Made by a program: the position numbers and the translations under genes
Assembly (NCBI RefSeq): GCF_019656055.1
Contig: NZ_BPKY01000008.1
Coordinates: forward strand, 1 to 64,000
Source: Leuconostoc miyukkimchii
Lineage (GTDB): Bacteria > Bacillota > Bacilli > Lactobacillales > Lactobacillaceae
Direction of reading: 5' to 3'
Length of the DNA stretch: 64,000 nt
The notes under the pieces: generated by a model
Seen by the model: only the letters and a program-made list of their open reading frames with translations
Told to the model about the DNA's origin: nothing
Databases searched by the model: none
In this document: positions 62,029-64,000 of the stretch, one piece after another
Layout of the letters: every line of letters starts with the position of its first letter
Position numbering within the stretch: the stretch's first letter is position 1

Positions 62029-62925
62029 TCATAATTGTTTCATACGATATCGTTGGCTTAGAGGTAAATGGTACTGATAGATTTCTTTAAATACTATATA
62101 ATCATCATGTTGTAGCGTTTTTAGTATTCTTATAAATTCATAACAGTTCGCTTCATCATTTTTTTGGTCTGATCCTAAATAGAGAAAAATAATCAATCTG
62201 GCAAAATCTATAGTAAGTTTAGCTGTAAAGTCAGTTATGGTACTGTAGCAAGAATTATCAGTTATTTTCTGAAAAGTGCTTGAGTTATAGTTAAAATTTG
62301 TGAGTTCAATCTGAACATAATTAAGAATAATACTAGCGACACTTTGTTCGATTATATAGGAATATTCTGTAAATCCTTTATATTTTTTATATACTTCATG
62401 AACTTTAGTCATACAGTTAAATAATCCTACTGGATCTTTTCTAAAAATGAAAATACCATCAACAAATGCTCTTAATTCGAATACTGACCAATATTTAGTT
62501 TCAGTTAAGTGGTTTTTTAATGGATAGGCAGGATCGATATTCATTTTTAAAGGATTATTACCAATAATATATATCTTGATGTACGCAATGGCGGCAAGAA
62601 TCTGACTGTCTAGAGATGGATTTTTTCTAAATTCAGCATGTTTCTTCATTAACGTGTCTGTTTTTTTCTTACTAGCGTCATTATCAAGTTGACTTAAAAT
62701 GCTATTAAACCAGTACTCTGAGTTGTTATAGTGAATAAATTGAAACTCATTTGGGGAGATCTCTAATCGTTTTAGAATGGCAAATAACTTTTCAGATTCA
62801 ACACTGTTGTGTCCATTTTCAAATCGTGATGCGAAGTTTCTAGACACAATTCCCATATAAACTTCTTTTTGAGTTAGCCTCTTTTGTTTTCGAATTGTTT
62901 TAATCGTGGCCCCAATTGTTTTCAT
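62029..62925 (-). CDS. Rgg/GadR/MutR-family regulator
   Basis: 298 residues: N-terminal XRE HTH (about residues 5-60, IRKQKRLTQKEVYMGIVSR, FASRFENGHNS) and a long helical TPR-like domain, the Rgg layout. Rgg proteins sense short peptides and regulate adjacent genes. Divergent from the MFS gene across a gap with a perfect palindrome. I could find no short hydrophobic peptide gene in the gap. Low GC and its place beside an ABC remnant suggest transfer. Confidence 0.85.
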   Translation of the reverse strand: MKTIGATIKTIRKQKRLTQKEVYMGIVSRNFASRFENGHNSVESEKLFAILKRLEISPNEFQFIHYNNSEYWFNSILSQLDNDASKKKTDTLMKKHAEFRKNPSLDSQILAAIAYIKIYIIGNNPLKMNIDPAYPLKNHLTETKYWSVFELRAFVDGIFIFRKDPVGLFNCMTKVHEVYKKYKGFTEYSYIIEQSVASIILNYVQIELTNFNYNSSTFQKITDNSCYSTITDFTAKLTIDFARLIIFLYLGSDQKNDEANCYEFIRILKTLQHDDYIVFKEIYQYHLPLSQRYRMKQL

Positions 62926-62981
62926 AAGTTATAACTGCCTCCGCTTATACCTAGTAACGTAAACTATACTACACATATTAA

Positions 62982-62999
62982 CAAAATGTCTAGACATTT
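62982..62999. promoter_or_regulatory. Palindrome in the Rgg/MFS intergenic region
   Basis: AAAATGTCTAGACATTTT, a perfect 18-bp palindrome, about 57 bp from the Rgg start and 39 bp from the MFS start. Candidate Rgg operator. Confidence 0.6.
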
Positions 63000-63037
63000 T
63001 TGATGATAAATTAGAAAAAAGGAAAGGGTGGACGATA

Positions 63038-64000
63038 ATGTTCAACACAATTATAAAGACATCAATAATTAGTCTAATTTTTAATTTATCAATAACCTCT
63101 TTAAATTTTTTTTTCGGATTATACTTTCTGCAAATAACTCGGTCGGCTTTTATTTTTGGGACACTAACAATTATTGGACCATTGGTCAGCCTGTTACTTA
63201 CACCAATTATGACCAGGATTGTAGATACAGTTTCACATAAAAAGATATTATTAATATCTCAAATCATTTCATTTGTATTTCTTTTAGTTTATTTGATCAT
63301 AGTCAGTGAGCATTTAGATGTTGAGACGCTCGCATATGTCTATGTTTTAATGATTATTATCCGTGTCAGTGAGGAGTTATTTATTGTCACATTAAAAGCT
63401 TCGACTACACAATTAGTGGAAAAGCACAACTATCAAAGATTGAACGCATCAGTTCAGTCCGCTACTTCAGTCGCAAATATTATTGCCCCCGTTTTAGGTG
63501 GACTAGCATTCAGCTTACTCACATTGCCGTTTTTTATCTCTCTAATAATTTTTCTAGTTGCCGTGTCAATCTTATCCACAAGTACTCTAAAATTAGATGT
63601 CATACATAGGGTAATGGATACTGACAAGAATTCTTTTTTGACAATTATAAAATTTATCAAGAGTCGTCCAGAAATTTTATCTCTTGTTATTATTGCGATG
63701 TTTATAAATTTATTTGCTTCATCTATAACTATTGGCTTACCTGTACTTGTTATTAAGCAACTATCTCTGTCAAAATTGGTTTATAGTTTTTTGGAAAGTT
63801 TAGCTAGTGCTGCAATGGTATTAGGTGGCATCATATTGACTGTTCATACTATTAAGGATAACTTAAAAAGCATGTATCAATCGATGTTATGTTTTACTAT
63901 CATCATTGTTCTGTTCGGTTTTCCGGAATTAATAACGCGTAATTATTTAATAATCATTGGATTTTTAGGGATATTGGTAGTTGTTTTTGGATTAATAGTT
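63038..64000 (+). CDS. MFS transporter, cut by the window end
   Basis: The first 321 residues are in the window, still open at 64000. ATG at 63038 with GGAAAGGGTGG upstream. About eight to nine TM segments so far, with FNLSITSLNFFFGLYFLQ and the RMSxEFFI-like ISVSEELFIVTLKASTTQ region; resembles MefA/EntS-like exporters. Divergent from the Rgg regulator, which probably controls it. Substrate unknown. Confidence 0.8.
   Translation, partial: MFNTIIKTSIISLIFNLSITSLNFFFGLYFLQITRSAFIFGTLTIIGPLVSLLLTPIMTRIVDTVSHKKILLISQIISFVFLLVYLIIVSEHLDVETLAYVYVLMIIIRVSEELFIVTLKASTTQLVEKHNYQRLNASVQSATSVANIIAPVLGGLAFSLLTLPFFISLIIFLVAVSILSTSTLKLDVIHRVMDTDKNSFLTIIKFIKSRPEILSLVIIAMFINLFASSITIGLPVLVIKQLSLSKLVYSFLESLASAAMVLGGIILTVHTIKDNLKSMYQSMLCFTIIIVLFGFPELITRNYLIIIGFLGILVVVFGLIV

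Overview
The window reads as chromosomal DNA of a low-GC lactic acid bacterium, most likely Leuconostoc or a close relative. The basis is the gene families: an LtaS-type lipoteichoic acid synthase, a gluconate permease, a quinone-dependent D-lactate dehydrogenase of about 561 residues, an L-2-hydroxyisocaproate-type dehydrogenase, menE-menG, argCJBD, a CopY/CopB pair and an Rgg regulator. The genus is inference; no rRNA is present. The only tRNA found is tRNA-Asn(GTT).

Layout. 0-9.3 kb: MFS exporter, NagD-type phosphatase, a coupled pair of envelope proteins, GNAT, LtaS, a GT4 glycosyltransferase, a MerR-type regulator and an RluD-type pseudouridine synthase. 9.3-15 kb: GNAT, then a divergent unit (small secreted peptide, ABC ATPase, ABC permease, XRE-TetR hybrid regulator) and a DHA2 efflux pump. 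15-17.4 kb: aquaporin and gluconate permease with a cre site. 17.4-19.4 kb: an IS remnant that cut a membrane gene, plus small accessory genes including a DUF2087 protein. 19.5-26.9 kb: copYB, menE-menG, an ArsR/flavin-reductase pair and a CadD/ArsR pair. 26.9-30.1 kb: a decayed island (CHAP-domain and coiled-coil genes broken by in-frame stops) around an intact CPBP protease. 30.4-34.5 kb: MMPL transporter and a NarL-type two-component system. 34.5-36 kb: decayed TetR, YciI and secreted-protein genes. 36-41 kb: SDR, manganese catalase, OhrR, small genes, a DUF2971 protein and a serine recombinase. 41-49 kb: two oxidoreductases, a minimal membrane-anchored subtilase, tRNA-Asn and argCJBD. 49-57 kb: PEBP, HTH, PadR, OsmC, matrixin protease, D-LDH and KtrAB. 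57-64 kb: a BmpA-type nucleoside ABC transporter, L-HicDH, an ABC remnant and a divergent Rgg/MFS pair cut by the window end.

How genes work together. menE, menG and dld point to a menaquinone-linked respiratory option. The OhrR operator-like sites, manganese catalase and the distant OsmC protein form a peroxide defence. CopYB and CadD with its ArsR partner are self-contained metal-efflux units, each with a clear palindromic operator.

Most notable: two exact 16-bp parS-type palindromes, about 60 kb apart, each forming the core of an intrinsic terminator; and an unrecognised secreted-peptide/ABC unit with nested inverted repeats and a hybrid regulator. Much of the accessory DNA is decaying, with several genes interrupted by single in-frame stops.
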